NCBI GenBank assembly: GCA_009694045.1
Contig: SHVY01000027.1
Coordinates: forward strand, 1 to 42,203
Length of the DNA: 42,203 nucleotides
Source: Alphaproteobacteria bacterium
GTDB lineage: Bacteria > Pseudomonadota > Alphaproteobacteria > SP197
Reading direction: 5' to 3'
Positions within the stretch are counted from its first letter, which is position 1; every line of letters begins with the position of its first letter. Positions 1 to 9,684 of the stretch are shown here, in pieces. A program made the translations under genes and the position numbers. The notes beneath the pieces are model-generated. The model was not told the DNA's origin, ran no database searches, and saw only the letters and a list, made by a program, of their open reading frames with translations.

Positions 1-1056
1 CTCGCCCGTCTCGCCGAGCCCATGCTGGCGATCGCCCAGAGCCTCGACGGACGCCTCGATGCCGAGGCCGCCGAACTCGACTCTCCGACCCGGGTGCGGA
101 TCGAGGCCGCGATCCGGGGCCTGCGGCGGCGTGGTCAGCTCGACATCGCCGCCTGGCGGGGCATGCTCGCCTCCCTCGCCACGGAAACCCCGCCCGAGTT
201 CGTCGACTGGTTCACGCTGGAGCGGCGCGACGGCGCCGAGGCCGACGTGGGCATGCTGCGCCACTGGCTGGACCCGACGTTGCCGTTCGCCGCGGCGGTG
301 GTCCGCCCGTCCCACGGGGTGATCGTCACCTCGGCGACCTTGCGCGACGCAAGCGGCGATGTCGAAGCCGATTGGCAGGCCGCCGAACGCCGCACCGGTG
401 CCACCCACCATCAGGGAACGGCGTTCCGCGTCGCCGTTCCCTCGCCGTTCGACTACGCGTCGCAGACCCGTGTCTTCGTGGTGACCGACATACGGCGGAG
501 TGCCGACGACGCCGTGGCCGCTGCCTACCGCGAGCTGTTCTTGGCCGCCGGCGGGGGCGCGTTGGGTCTGTTCACCGCCATCACCAGGTTGAAGGACGTG
601 CATGCCCGCATCGCCGGGGCGCTGGAGGAGTCGGGCATCGCCCTCTACGCCCAACACGTCGATGCCATGGATACGGGCACCCTGGTCGACATCTTCCGTG
701 CCGAGGAGAACGCCTGCCTGCTTGGCACCGACGCGGTCCGCGACGGTGTCGACGTGCCGGGGCCGAGCCTGCGCCTGATCGTCTTCGATCGGGTGCCCTG
801 GCCCCGCCCCGACATTCTGCATAAGGCCCGACACGCGGCCTTCGGCGGCGCGGCGTACAACGATCAGCTCACGCGCCTGAAGCTGCGCCAGGCCTTCGGC
901 CGCCTGGTGCGCCGGGCCGACGATCACGGCGTCTTCGTCCTGCTCGACTCGACGCTGCCGTCGCGGCTGCTGACGGCCTTCCCCGAGGGCGTCGTCGTCG
1001 CCCGGGTCGGCCTCGCCGCGGCGATTGCCGGGGTCAAGTCCTTCCTCGGCCGTTGA
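1..1056 (+). CDS. DinG-family ATP-dependent DNA helicase, C-terminal part (5' end outside window)
   Basis: The reading frame is open from base 1, so this is the last ~351 residues of a longer superfamily 2 (XPD/Rad3/DinG-like) helicase. The Walker A and DEAH motifs must lie upstream of the window. Visible are the helicase domain 2 landmarks: GVIVTSATLRD, a segment resembling FTAITRLKDVHARI, then LLGTDAVRDGVDVPG and the arginine-finger region LRQAFGRLVRRADD near the end. Such enzymes unwind forked or R-loop DNA during repair and replication restart. The Fe-S cluster cysteines cannot be judged because the N-terminal part is missing. The next gene starts 31 bases downstream on the same strand. 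Confidence 0.85.
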   Translation, partial: LARLAEPMLAIAQSLDGRLDAEAAELDSPTRVRIEAAIRGLRRRGQLDIAAWRGMLASLATETPPEFVDWFTLERRDGAEADVGMLRHWLDPTLPFAAAVVRPSHGVIVTSATLRDASGDVEADWQAAERRTGATHHQGTAFRVAVPSPFDYASQTRVFVVTDIRRSADDAVAAAYRELFLAAGGGALGLFTAITRLKDVHARIAGALEESGIALYAQHVDAMDTGTLVDIFRAEENACLLGTDAVRDGVDVPGPSLRLIVFDRVPWPRPDILHKARHAAFGGAAYNDQLTRLKLRQAFGRLVRRADDHGVFVLLDSTLPSRLLTAFPEGVVVARVGLAAAIAGVKSFLGR

Positions 1057-1087
1057 CCGCCGGCGGGCTGTCCGGCGACTGAGGGTC

Positions 1088-1504
1088 ATGAGCCACACGA
1101 CCGTCGATCACCATTCCGCCCTGATCTACACGATGGTGCTGATCTCGGCCTCGGACCGGGAGATGCGCGATGCGGAACTCCGCCGCATCGGCGATATCGT
1201 CCGCCGTCTCCCGGTGTTCAACGACTTCGACGAGAACGACTTGCCCGACGTTGCCCGCCAGTGCGCGGCCATGCTGAGCGGCAAGGACGGCCTCGCCATG
1301 GTGCTGACGGTGATCGAGCAGGCCCTACCGAAGAGCTTGCGCGAAACCGCCTATGCGCTCGCCTGGGAAATCGCGATCGTGGACACGCCAGTCGGCCGGG
1401 AGGAGAAGCGGCTCATCGACCTGATCGGCGAGAAGCTCGGATTGAGCCACCTCGTCACCGCCGCCATCGGACACGCCTGCCGGGCTCGCCACAAGTCGGC
1501 GTAG
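1088..1504 (+). CDS. TerB-like (tellurite resistance TerB family) protein
   Basis: A 138-residue acidic, all-helical protein. Its N-terminal half (IYTMVLISASDREMRDAELR, then DIVRRLPVFNDFDENDLPDV) has the paired-helix pattern of TerB/DUF533-type domains, which often bind metal through acidic residues. The ATG at 1088 was chosen because it opens directly on the conserved helix; the frame is open further upstream, into the helicase gene, but without a better start. No other ter genes are nearby, so a role in tellurite resistance is not implied. It lies tail to tail with the folate cyclo-ligase gene, 8 bases away. The family call is moderately sure; the function is unknown. Confidence 0.7.
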   Translation: MSHTTVDHHSALIYTMVLISASDREMRDAELRRIGDIVRRLPVFNDFDENDLPDVARQCAAMLSGKDGLAMVLTVIEQALPKSLRETAYALAWEIAIVDTPVGREEKRLIDLIGEKLGLSHLVTAAIGHACRARHKSA

Positions 1505-1512
1505 TTACGCGG

Positions 1513-2100
1513 TTACGCCACCCGCGTCGCCGCCTTCTCCGTGACGATCCAATCCAGTCTTTCGTCGTGCTCGTCGGTCGGAACCGCGTCCATCTCCTGG
1601 CCTGCGAACGCCATGCCGACCGCGATGGTGGCGGCTTGGGCCCGTAGGGCCTTGATCGTCATGTCGTAGAAGCCGCCGCCGTAGCCCAGGCGGTAGCCGC
1701 GGGCGTCGAACGCCAGCATCGGAACCAGTAGAACCGACGGGATCACCTCGTCGGCCTCGGGCGACGGGACCGGGATGCCCAGGGCGGCGGGGCGCAGCAC
1801 ATCGCCCGGTTCCCAGCGGCGAAAGATCAATGGCCGGTTCTTGCCGACGACGACCGGGAGGCAACAGACATGGCCCCTCTCGTGCAGCCTCGCCAGCAGG
1901 GGCCGCACGTCGAACTCGTCGCCGACCGGCCAATACCCCGAAATCGCGGTGTCGTCCGCCGGGGACAGGGAGTCGAGAAAATTCCTGGCCGCGGCGTCTC
2001 CCGCGCCCCCCCCGGCGGCACGCGCCAAACCCGCCCGGCCGAGGCGGGCCTTCTTTCGCAGCGCCGCCTTGGCATCTTGGGTCGTCATGGTTCGCGACAC
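1513..2100 (-). CDS. 5-formyltetrahydrofolate cyclo-ligase
   Basis: This 195-residue cytosolic enzyme converts 5-formyl-THF to 5,10-methenyl-THF with ATP, returning a storage folate to the one-carbon pool. The N-terminal basic helix (KAALRKKARLGRAGLA) and the signature RLGYGGGFYDMTI near residues 135-150 mark the family, and the length is normal. Two starts are possible: the ATG at 2100, or MTTQDAK at 2088. It is the downstream member of the zapA / 6S RNA / cyclo-ligase arrangement conserved in proteobacteria, where the 6S RNA transcript commonly continues into this gene. Confidence 0.93.
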   Translation of the reverse strand: MSRTMTTQDAKAALRKKARLGRAGLARAAGGGAGDAAARNFLDSLSPADDTAISGYWPVGDEFDVRPLLARLHERGHVCCLPVVVGKNRPLIFRRWEPGDVLRPAALGIPVPSPEADEVIPSVLLVPMLAFDARGYRLGYGGGFYDMTIKALRAQAATIAVGMAFAGQEMDAVPTDEHDERLDWIVTEKAATRVA

Positions 2101-2114
2101 GACATGGGGCGATT

Positions 2115-2280
2115 GGACGGACCCGCACCCGCCGTTGGAGTTGCTGCTCCCACTGTGGCCCGCTTACGCAGGTGGGCGCCGCGTGTCGGAGGCACGCCTC
2201 CGCCAGAGACAGCTCCCTTCATGGAAGTATTGGCCCCAGGGACATTGGACCCCTGACGCGCGAGGCAGCATCCGTCCTCC
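2115..2280 (-). ncRNA. ssrS: 6S RNA (SsrS), RNA polymerase regulator
   Basis: The ~185-base space between zapA and the cyclo-ligase gene is where proteobacterial 6S RNA lies. On the minus strand, the two ends pair in a closing stem: GGACGGA (complement of 2271-2277) with TCCGTCC (complement of 2115-2121). Inside the 5' half is CAGGGGTCCAATGTCCCTGG followed by GGCCAATACTTC, resembling the conserved 6S segment GGGCCAGTCCCCTGAGCCGATATTTC of E. coli in spaced blocks. The 3' half carries GCGTAAGCGGGCC. 6S RNA mimics an open promoter and traps sigma-70 RNA polymerase in stationary phase. The exact ends are estimated. Confidence 0.75.
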
Positions 2281-2286
2281 TTGAAC

Positions 2287-2592
2287 TTATGGAGACTCAA
2301 GGCGCGCCGCAATGCCCTCGATCCGCCGGACGATGGCATCGAGGTCTCCATCGGCGACCCCGCTGGCGCCCGTTCCGCCCGCGAGGTCCGCGCGCGCGTC
2401 GGCGAGTTCGTCGGCCACCAGGATGCTGGCCATGGCGAGCAACCGCGCATCGCCGACCTGGCCCAACGCCGCCACGAGCTGCGCCACCTTGCCGTCCACA
2501 TAGCGGGCGAGGCTGAGCACGTGTTCCTGTTCGCCTTCGTCGCAGGTGACGAGGTATTCGCGTCCGTTCAGATTGACGGCCACCTGGGTCAT
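2287..2592 (-). CDS. zapA: Cell division protein ZapA
   Basis: 101 residues beginning MTQVAVNLNGREYLVTCDEG and continuing with EHVLSLARYVDGKVAQLVAA, the ZapA fold (short beta-hairpin followed by a long tetramerising helix). ZapA crosslinks FtsZ protofilaments at the division ring. The C-terminal half is alanine-rich coiled coil, as usual. It is 2 bases downstream of the DUF4164 gene and just upstream of the 6S RNA, so these very likely share a transcript. Confidence 0.92.
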   Translation of the reverse strand: MTQVAVNLNGREYLVTCDEGEQEHVLSLARYVDGKVAQLVAALGQVGDARLLAMASILVADELADARADLAGGTGASGVADGDLDAIVRRIEGIAARLESP

Positions 2593-2594
2593 GT

Positions 2595-2786
2595 TCAGGG
2601 CTCGAGGATGCGGCGCAGGTCGGCGATCGCGCCGTCGAGGCGGCTCTTCGCCTCATCGACCCGCCGGCGGGCGATGCGTTCGGCGGCCACGGCCTTGGTG
2701 CGATCGGCCGCAGCCTTCTCCGCCGCGGCCTCCAGCCGCTTCAGCGCCGAGTCGAGCCGTGCCATTGCCCCGCCCTTCGCGCCCAT
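2595..2786 (-). CDS. DUF4164-like small coiled-coil protein
   Basis: A 63-residue, strongly charged single helix (LDSALKRLEAAAEKAAADRT and onward) that fits the small coiled-coil protein usually encoded next to zapA in alphaproteobacteria (DUF4164 type). The first ATG is at 2786; an internal ATG at 2765 is preceded by a purine-rich AAGGGGCGGGG and could be the true start, giving 56 residues. The position suggests a division-related helper, but its function is not known. Confidence 0.65.
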   Translation of the reverse strand: MGAKGGAMARLDSALKRLEAAAEKAAADRTKAVAAERIARRRVDEAKSRLDGAIADLRRILEP

Positions 2787-2857
2787 TCCCTCGCCGCATC
2801 AAGATGTTAACGCGCGACCTTGGGTCCGCGTGTCGACCAGAGTGATAACCGACGCCG

Positions 2858-2879
2858 GGGCATCGGGTCAACGATGCCC
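2858..2879. promoter_or_regulatory. Hairpin in the divergent region upstream of transketolase
   Basis: GGGCATCG (2858-2865) and CGATGCCC (2872-2879) form a perfect 8-bp stem with a 6-base loop. It lies between the diverging DUF4164/zapA and tkt genes, about 75 bases before the tkt start. It is not followed by a U-tract, so an operator or 5' UTR structure is more likely than a terminator. The remaining divergent space (2787-2857, 2880-2953) shows no convincing promoter to me. Confidence 0.35.
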
Positions 2880-2953
2880 AAGGGGTCGTTAGGCGTTGAC
2901 GACGCTGGAACTGCCCGCCATCTTGCGCCACCTCCGCTCCCCGAGCTTCGTCG

Positions 2954-4960
2954 ATGCAGGCCGAGACCCGTTCCGCCCTTCCCGAGGTGACCGATCGCGA
3001 CATGGCGAACGCCATCCGGGCGCTCGCCATGGACGCCGTCGAACGGGCTAAATCCGGCCATCCCGGCATGCCCATGGGCATGGCCGATGCAGCCACCGCG
3101 CTGTTCACCCAGGTCCTGCGCTTCGATCCGGCCCATCCGGATTGGCCCGACCGTGACCGATTCGTGCTTTCGGCGGGCCATGGGTCGATGCTGCTCTACG
3201 CGCTCCTCCATCTCACCGGCTATGCCGACATGACGATGGAAGAGATCAGGAATTTCCGCCAGCTCGGCAGCCGAACGGCCGGTCATCCGGAGTATGGCCA
3301 CGCCGCCGGCATCGAGACCACCACGGGTCCCCTCGGCCAGGGCCTCGCCAATGCGGTTGGCATGGCGCTCGCCGAACGGCTGCTCGGCGAGCGGTTCGGG
3401 GCCGGGCTGGTCGATCATCGGACCTATGTCGTGGTCGGCGATGGCTGCCTGATGGAGGGGATCAGCCACGAGGCCGCGTCGCTCGCCGGTCACTTGCGGC
3501 TCGGCAAGCTGATTGCCCTGTGGGATGACAACCGGATTTCGATCGACGGACCGACCGATCTGTCGGTGTCCGACGACGTCATCGCCCGGTTCCGCGCCTA
3601 TGGCTGGGCGACCGCCGCGGTGGACGGGCACGACGGCGCCGCCGTCATCGCCGCCTTGCATCGGGCCGCGGCCTCGGACCGACCGACCCTGATCGCCTGT
3701 CGCACCACGATCGGGTATGGCGCGCCGACCAAGGGGGGAACCGCCGCGACCCACGGGGCGCCGCTCGGCGAGGCGGAGGTCGCCGCCGCGCGTCAGCGGC
3801 TTGGGTGGTCGCACCCGCCCTTCGAGATCCCGGCCCCGGTCGCCGCGCGCTGGCGCGACGCCGGACGGCGCGGGTCATCCGTCCGCGCCGCGTGGCAGAC
3901 CCGGGTCGACGCCCTTGCCAAGGACACGCGAGCGACCTATCTCGCGGCACTCGCCGGCGAACTGCCCGGCGGCTGGAAGGACGCCATGTCCCGGTTCCGC
4001 GAGGGTCTGGTGGCCGCGCCGCAGAACATCGCCTCGCGCCGGGCGAGCGAGCTGGCGCTCGAGGTCCTGACGGCCGCGATCCCGGAGCTGATCGGTGGGT
4101 CCGCCGACCTCACCGGCTCGAACAACACCAAGACTATCCACACGCCTCCCCTCAGGCCGGGGCAGTTCCAGGGCCGCTACGTCTATTACGGCGTGCGAGA
4201 GCATGCGATGGCCGCGGCCATGAACGGCATGGCGTTGCATGGCGGCGTGATTCCCTATGGCGGAACATTTCTGGTGTTCTCCGACTATTGCCGGCCGGCG
4301 ATCCGGCTGGCCGCGTTGATGGGGCAGAGGGTGGTGTTCGTCCTGACCCACGATTCGATCGGGTTGGGCGAAGACGGCCCGACCCACCAGCCGGTCGAGC
4401 ATCTCGCGAGCCTGCGGGCCATCCCCAACTTGCTGGTCATGCGCCCGGCGGACGCGATCGAGACGGCGGAATGCTGGGAACTCGCGTTGGAGAACCGGGA
4501 TCGGCCGAGCGTGCTCGCGTTGTCGCGCCAGAACCTTCCGCCCTTGCGCCAGGATGCCGGCCAGAATCGCTCGGCACGCGGCGGCTATGTCCTGCTCGAA
4601 GCCGATGGTCCGGCGCGCGTCACCCTGATCGGCACGGGATCCGAGGTGGCGATCGCCGTCGCCGCGCACGCCGAACTTGCGCGCCAGGGCGTGGCGACCC
4701 GCGTCGTCTCCCTGCCCTGCTGGGAGTTGTTCGGGGCACAGGACGCCCACTATCGCGCGTCCGTCCTCGGACCCGGCACCGTCCGGATCGGCATCGAAGC
4801 CGGATCGCCCCTGGGCTGGGAACGATTTGTCGGCGATGATGGCGTCATCATCGGCATGACGGGCTTCGGCGCGTCGGCTCCGGCCGGCGCGCTCTACGCT
4901 CATTTCAAGATCACGCCCGAGACCGTGGTCGCGGCCGCGCTGGCCCTGCTCCAGCGCTGA
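2954..4960 (+). CDS. tkt: Transketolase
   Basis: 668 residues, normal length. This thiamine-diphosphate enzyme moves two-carbon ketol units between sugar phosphates in the pentose phosphate and Calvin pathways. Seen in order: substrate loop [44 protein letters not shown], the ThDP-Mg motif [13 protein letters not shown] followed by the DDNRIS segment, and in the second half [19 protein letters not shown] and [19 protein letters not shown]. The ATG at 2954 has no strong ribosome site; the next in-frame ATG at 3002 would remove the start of the conserved helix. It heads a sugar-phosphate cluster, with gap 22 bases downstream. Confidence 0.96.
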   Translation: MQAETRSALPEVTDRDMANAIRALAMDAVERAKSGHPGMPMGMADAATALFTQVLRFDPAHPDWPDRDRFVLSAGHGSMLLYALLHLTGYADMTMEEIRNFRQLGSRTAGHPEYGHAAGIETTTGPLGQGLANAVGMALAERLLGERFGAGLVDHRTYVVVGDGCLMEGISHEAASLAGHLRLGKLIALWDDNRISIDGPTDLSVSDDVIARFRAYGWATAAVDGHDGAAVIAALHRAAASDRPTLIACRTTIGYGAPTKGGTAATHGAPLGEAEVAAARQRLGWSHPPFEIPAPVAARWRDAGRRGSSVRAAWQTRVDALAKDTRATYLAALAGELPGGWKDAMSRFREGLVAAPQNIASRRASELALEVLTAAIPELIGGSADLTGSNNTKTIHTPPLRPGQFQGRYVYYGVREHAMAAAMNGMALHGGVIPYGGTFLVFSDYCRPAIRLAALMGQRVVFVLTHDSIGLGEDGPTHQPVEHLASLRAIPNLLVMRPADAIETAECWELALENRDRPSVLALSRQNLPPLRQDAGQNRSARGGYVLLEADGPARVTLIGTGSEVAIAVAAHAELARQGVATRVVSLPCWELFGAQDAHYRASVLGPGTVRIGIEAGSPLGWERFVGDDGVIIGMTGFGASAPAGALYAHFKITPETVVAAALALLQR

Positions 4961-4982
4961 TCTCCAGGAGGACAAAACACTC

Positions 4983-5989
<1,007 letters not shown>

Positions 5990-5990
<1 letters not shown>

Positions 5991-7186
5991 TGGCCCATTT
6001 CCGCACCCTCGACGATCTCGACGTCAGGGGCCGCCGCGTCCTCGTCCGGGTCGATCTCAACGTCCCGACCCGGGACGGCCGCGTAACCGACGCGACCCGG
6101 ATCGAACGGGTCGCCCCGACGATCGCCGAGCTAGCCGACAAGGGGGCGCGGGTGATCGTCCTGTCCCACTTCGGCCGGCCGAAGGGTAGGTCGTCGTCGG
6201 CCATGTCGCTGTCGCCCTTGGTGGCTCCCCTGTCGCAGGCGCTCCGGGGTCGCCCCGTCGCCTTCGCCACCGACTGCATCGGTCCCGCCGCCATGAGTGC
6301 GGCGACATCCCTGCGCGATGGCGACGTGCTTCTGCTGGAGAACGTCAGGTTCCACGGCGGCGAGGAGGCGAACGATCCGGTCTTCACCAAGGCCTTGGCG
6401 GCCCTGGGTGAGCTCTATGTCAACGACGCGTTCTCCGCCGCCCACCGTGCCCACGCCTCTACCGAGGGCCTTGCCCGCGAGCTTCCCGCCGCCGCCGGCC
6501 GCCTGATGCAGGAGGAGCTGGAAGCGCTGGACGCCGCCCTGACCGCGCCGGCTCGCCCGGTGATGGCCGTCGTTGGCGGGGCGAAGGTTTCGAGTAAACT
6601 CGACGTGCTCGGCAACCTCGTCGGCAAGGTGGATGTCCTGGCGATCGGCGGCGGCATGGCCAACACGTTCCTGTTCGCCCAGGGGATCGCGGTCGGCAAA
6701 TCGCTGTGCGAACGCGATCTGGCCCCGACCGCGCGCACCATCGGCGAGCGCGCCGCCGCCGCGGGCTGCCGCATCGTTCTCCCCGTGGACGCGGTCTGCG
6801 CCCGCAGGTTCGAAGCCGGGGCGCCGCGCGAAACCGTGGCCATCGGGGCGGTGGCCGGGGATGCCATGATCCTGGACGTCGGGCCCGCCACCGTCGCCGC
6901 CGTCACCGTCGAGCTGGAAGTCTGCCGGACCCTGCTGTGGAACGGCCCCCTTGGCGCCTTCGAGCTGGACGGGTTCGCCGCCGGCACAATCGCCCTCGCC
7001 CAAGCCGCCGCGCGCCTCACCGGCCGGGGCAAGCTGGTCTCGGTCGCGGGTGGTGGAGACACCGTCGCCGCGCTCGCGATGGCCGGGGTCGAAGACGACT
7101 TCACCTACGTCTCGACCGCCGGCGGCGCATTTCTCGAATGGTTGGAAGGCAAGGAGTTGCCCGGTGTCGCCGCCCTTGCGCATTGA
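5990..7186 (+). CDS. pgk: Phosphoglycerate kinase
   Basis: 398 residues. It transfers phosphate between 1,3-bisphosphoglycerate and ADP. The signature [18 protein letters not shown] near the N-terminus, [39 protein letters not shown] and the nucleotide loop [12 protein letters not shown] are all present. The start ATG overlaps the gap stop codon by one base; the same frame stays open further upstream through gap, but that is antiphase shadow. The last 23 bases overlap the start of the next gene, and the ribosome site of that gene lies inside pgk. Confidence 0.97.
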
Positions 7187-7619
7187 TCGGCCCATCAAGA
7201 AGCCCCCGGGGCCGCGCGCCATCGTCGTGCATGACCGTGACGACGCCGAAGCCGCCGCCGCCGAGGCCCTGGCCGCCGACGTGCCGGTGATCCTGCTGAC
7301 GGCCCAGGGTGCCGCCGCGTTCGCCGGCGTGGACTATCTGCTTGGAATGATCGCCCAAGGAGCAGCCCCCGCGCCGGGCGCGAAGGTGGAAGCGGTGCTC
7401 GATTGCGACGAAGCCGCCGGCGACGTGCTCAACGCGATCCGCGTGGGCTGGAAGCGGATCCTGTTCACCGGCGATCCCGAACTCGGCGCCAAGCTCGCCG
7501 ACATCGTGGGCCAGGCCGGCGGGACGCTCCTGACCCGCCGCCCCGAAGCCCTCGATCTGGAAGGCGAACGCAACCCCCACGCCGCCTGCCGCGCCTGGCT
7601 CAAGCTCGGCGTGCGTTAG
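7164..7619 (+). CDS. Uncharacterised 151-residue protein coupled to pgk
   Basis: I do not recognise a named family. The GTG at 7164 was chosen because AAGGAG (7151-7156) sits 7 bases before it and no in-frame ATG fits. The protein has a basic proline-containing N-terminus ([17 protein letters not shown]), then an alternating alpha/beta pattern: [23 protein letters not shown], a strand [37 protein letters not shown] and a C-terminal [12 protein letters not shown]. This suggests a small TIM-barrel- or flavodoxin-like fold. No signal peptide or membrane segment is visible. The overlap with pgk implies coupled translation, so a role near lower glycolysis is possible, but this is inference. Confidence 0.75.
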   Translation: MSPPLRIDRPIKKPPGPRAIVVHDRDDAEAAAAEALAADVPVILLTAQGAAAFAGVDYLLGMIAQGAAPAPGAKVEAVLDCDEAAGDVLNAIRVGWKRILFTGDPELGAKLADIVGQAGGTLLTRRPEALDLEGERNPHAACRAWLKLGVR

Positions 7620-7909
7620 GCCAAGCCGGCGACGATCGTGCGGTAGCTCGGTTCGGAGAACGCCTTGAGCGTGGTCGTGCGAATGTTACCGGTCGCGGCG
7701 ATCGACAAAGCCAACTTGGCCATCGTCTCGTCGTCCGGCGCGTTGAAGATGGCCACCAGGTCGTAGGTGCCGATCGTCATGTAGAACTTGGTCATCTCGC
7801 AGCCCATCTTCTTCGCCAGAGCGTGGGCCGCGTCGAGGCGCTTGGGCGAATCCTTGACGGACTTGACCCCCTGATCGGTCCAGTTCATGAGCGTGATGTA
7901 CTTGGCCAT
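7616..7909 (-). CDS. GYD domain protein
   Basis: 97 residues of the small ferredoxin-like GYD family: MAKYITLMNWTDQGVKSVKD, KKMGCEMTKFYMTIGTYDLV (carrying the G-x-Y-D signature), then IFNAPDDETMAKLAL. A good ribosome site (GGGAGGA) lies upstream of the ATG. The biochemical role of GYD proteins is not established. The gene is tail to tail with the pgk-coupled protein and overlaps it by 4 bases, so the minus-strand TAA and plus-strand TAG share bases. Confidence 0.88.
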   Translation of the reverse strand: MAKYITLMNWTDQGVKSVKDSPKRLDAAHALAKKMGCEMTKFYMTIGTYDLVAIFNAPDDETMAKLALSIAATGNIRTTTLKAFSEPSYRTIVAGLA

Positions 7910-8018
7910 GGCGATCCTCCCGGGTTAGTCTTGGCACGATCATCGTCGCACGCGCGCCACGGGTTGACGAGCGCCAACATGGCGCAAGATTCGCGATGCC
8001 GGTAGAGTTCGATCCGCC

Positions 8019-9594
8019 ATGACGGACCCAGCGACCAACCGACGGTTTGCGGCGATCCTCTGAGCCGACGTGGAGGGCTACAGCCGCCTGATGGGCATGG
8101 ACGAGGCCGGGACCTTGGCCGCGCTTGGCGCCAGCCGCGCCCTGATCGATCCGCTGATTACCGCGAACGGGGGCCGGGTCGTCGGCACCGCCGGCGACAG
8201 CCTGCTCGCCGAGTTCGGCAGTGCCGTGGCGGCGGTCGCCTGCGCCGTGGCTATGCAGCGGGCTCGCGCGGAACGCAACGCGCCCTTGCCCGACGATCGC
8301 CGCATGCGCTTCCGCGTCGGCATCAACCTAGGCGACGTGATGGTGAGCGGCAACGACATCCACGGCGACGGGGTCAACGTCGCCGTCCGGCTCGAACGGC
8401 TGGTGGAGCCGGGCGGGATTTGCATTTCCCGGGTCGTGCTCGATCAGATCGAGGGCCGCTTACCCGTGACGGCCGAGGATCTTGGCGACCAGACAGTCAA
8501 GAACATCGCGAAACCGGTGCGAGTCTTCCGGGTCGCGGACGCGGCCGGCGAGGACGATCCGGCACGGCGGCGCGTCGCACCGACGGTTGGGGAGAAGGCT
8601 TCGGTCGCCATACTGCCCTTCGCCAACATGAGCGGCGACCCCGAGCAGGAGTATTTCAGCGACGGCATCACCGCCCAGCTCATCGAGGCGGTGACCGGCA
8701 ACCACGTCTGGGCCGAACGCTACGACCGGGAACTCGCCGACATCTTCGCGGTGCAGGACGACGTGGCGCGGGGCATCGCCATCACCGTCGCCGGACGGGT
8801 CACCGCGGCGGGCATCTCGCGCACCCATCGGGTGCCGACGCAGAACCTCACCGCCTACGACAATTACCTCCGCGCCCTCGAGTTCCACCAGATGTACGAC
8901 GGGTCGCCCCAGTCCGAGCCGTTCCTGCTTAAGGCCATCGAACTCGATCCACGCTTCGCCCTCGCGCACGCTTTTCTTTCGCTCGTGAATACGGTCAGAA
9001 TTCTTCTACACCAATGAACCGAGCCACCTGGACGTAGCGCTTCGCCACGGCCAAATCGCCGTCACACTGGATCGCGATGAGGCGTTGTGTCATCGGGCCG
9101 TCGCCCACCCCCTGATGTTCCTTGGCCGCCTCGACGAGGCCGGGGCCTATTTGGATCGGGCCGAGTCGCTGAATCCGAATAACACCGTCATGAAGGCGTT
9201 CCGATGCATGTGGCTCAACTACGTCGGGCGGACGAATGAAGCCCTTGCCGAGATCGACGCGGTGCTGAGGCGGGATCCCTTTCTCCCCGATTGGATCTGG
9301 GACTTGTTCGGCATGGCGTTTACCGTGGCGGGCCGCTACGAGGAGGCGATCGGCGCCTACAATCGCGAGGTCCAGGTTCCGCCATGGGGGTACGCCTATA
9401 TGGCGATTTGCCATGTTTCCCTCGGCCATTCGGACGAGACGCGACAGGCCATGGCCCGGTACCGCGAGGTCACGCCTGCCGCAAGCGTCGCGACGTTTCT
9501 GTCGTCGGAGCCCTATCGCGATCCCACGACCATCGCGCGCTTCCGCGACGCCTTGCTTAAGGCCGGCTGCCCGAAAACGCGGGAGGGACGCTAA
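8019..9594 (+). pseudogene. Adenylate/guanylate cyclase - TolB-like - TPR protein, decayed
   Basis: Intact relatives have a class III cyclase domain, a TolB-like strand segment and TPR repeats. Here the frame starts at ATG 8019 and meets TGA at 8061-8063 exactly inside the conserved opening AIL-*-ADVEGYSRLMG, where relatives have Ser or Ala (TCA to TGA would explain it). The cyclase domain follows (GDSLLAEF, RVGINLGDV). At about 8668-8673 DGIT joins directly to AQLIEAVTGNHVWAERYDR, so roughly 55 residues normally between them are missing in frame. Near 8985-8998 the frame shifts by +1; the second frame (EFFYTNEPSHLDVALRHGQ and the TPR region) runs to 9594. A protein starting at GTG 8070 could be made but would lack both ends of the normal architecture. 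Confidence 0.85.
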
Positions 9595-9616
9595 CCACGC
9601 GTTAGGGGCCACCGGG

Positions 9617-9645
9617 TTGAACTGGCGGCCTCGCTCGGCTATCCA
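9617..9645 (+). promoter_or_regulatory. Candidate sigma-70 promoter for the aldolase gene
   Basis: TTGAAC (9617-9622), a 17-base spacer and TATCCA (9640-9645) stand in the gap after the decayed cyclase gene, about 40 bases before the aldolase start. The -35 matches at 4 of 6 positions and the -10 at 3 of 6, so this is only a plausible site. Confidence 0.35.
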
Positions 9646-9684
9646 GGTCGGGCACTGCGCCATTGCGACAAGGAGCGGCCGGCC

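Noticed and set aside
2605..2786. Single longer gene joining DUF4164 and ZapA
   Set aside because: The stop and separate start with a 2-base gap are clear, and both are known separate neighbours.
7964..7992. Promoter for the cyclase gene (TTGACG at 7964)
   Set aside because: No acceptable -10 at normal spacing; the match was only in the -35.
8061..8063. TGA in the cyclase gene as a selenocysteine codon
   Set aside because: The family has Ser or Ala here, no SECIS-like hairpin was seen, and the gene has two further lesions, so a nonsense mutation is simpler.
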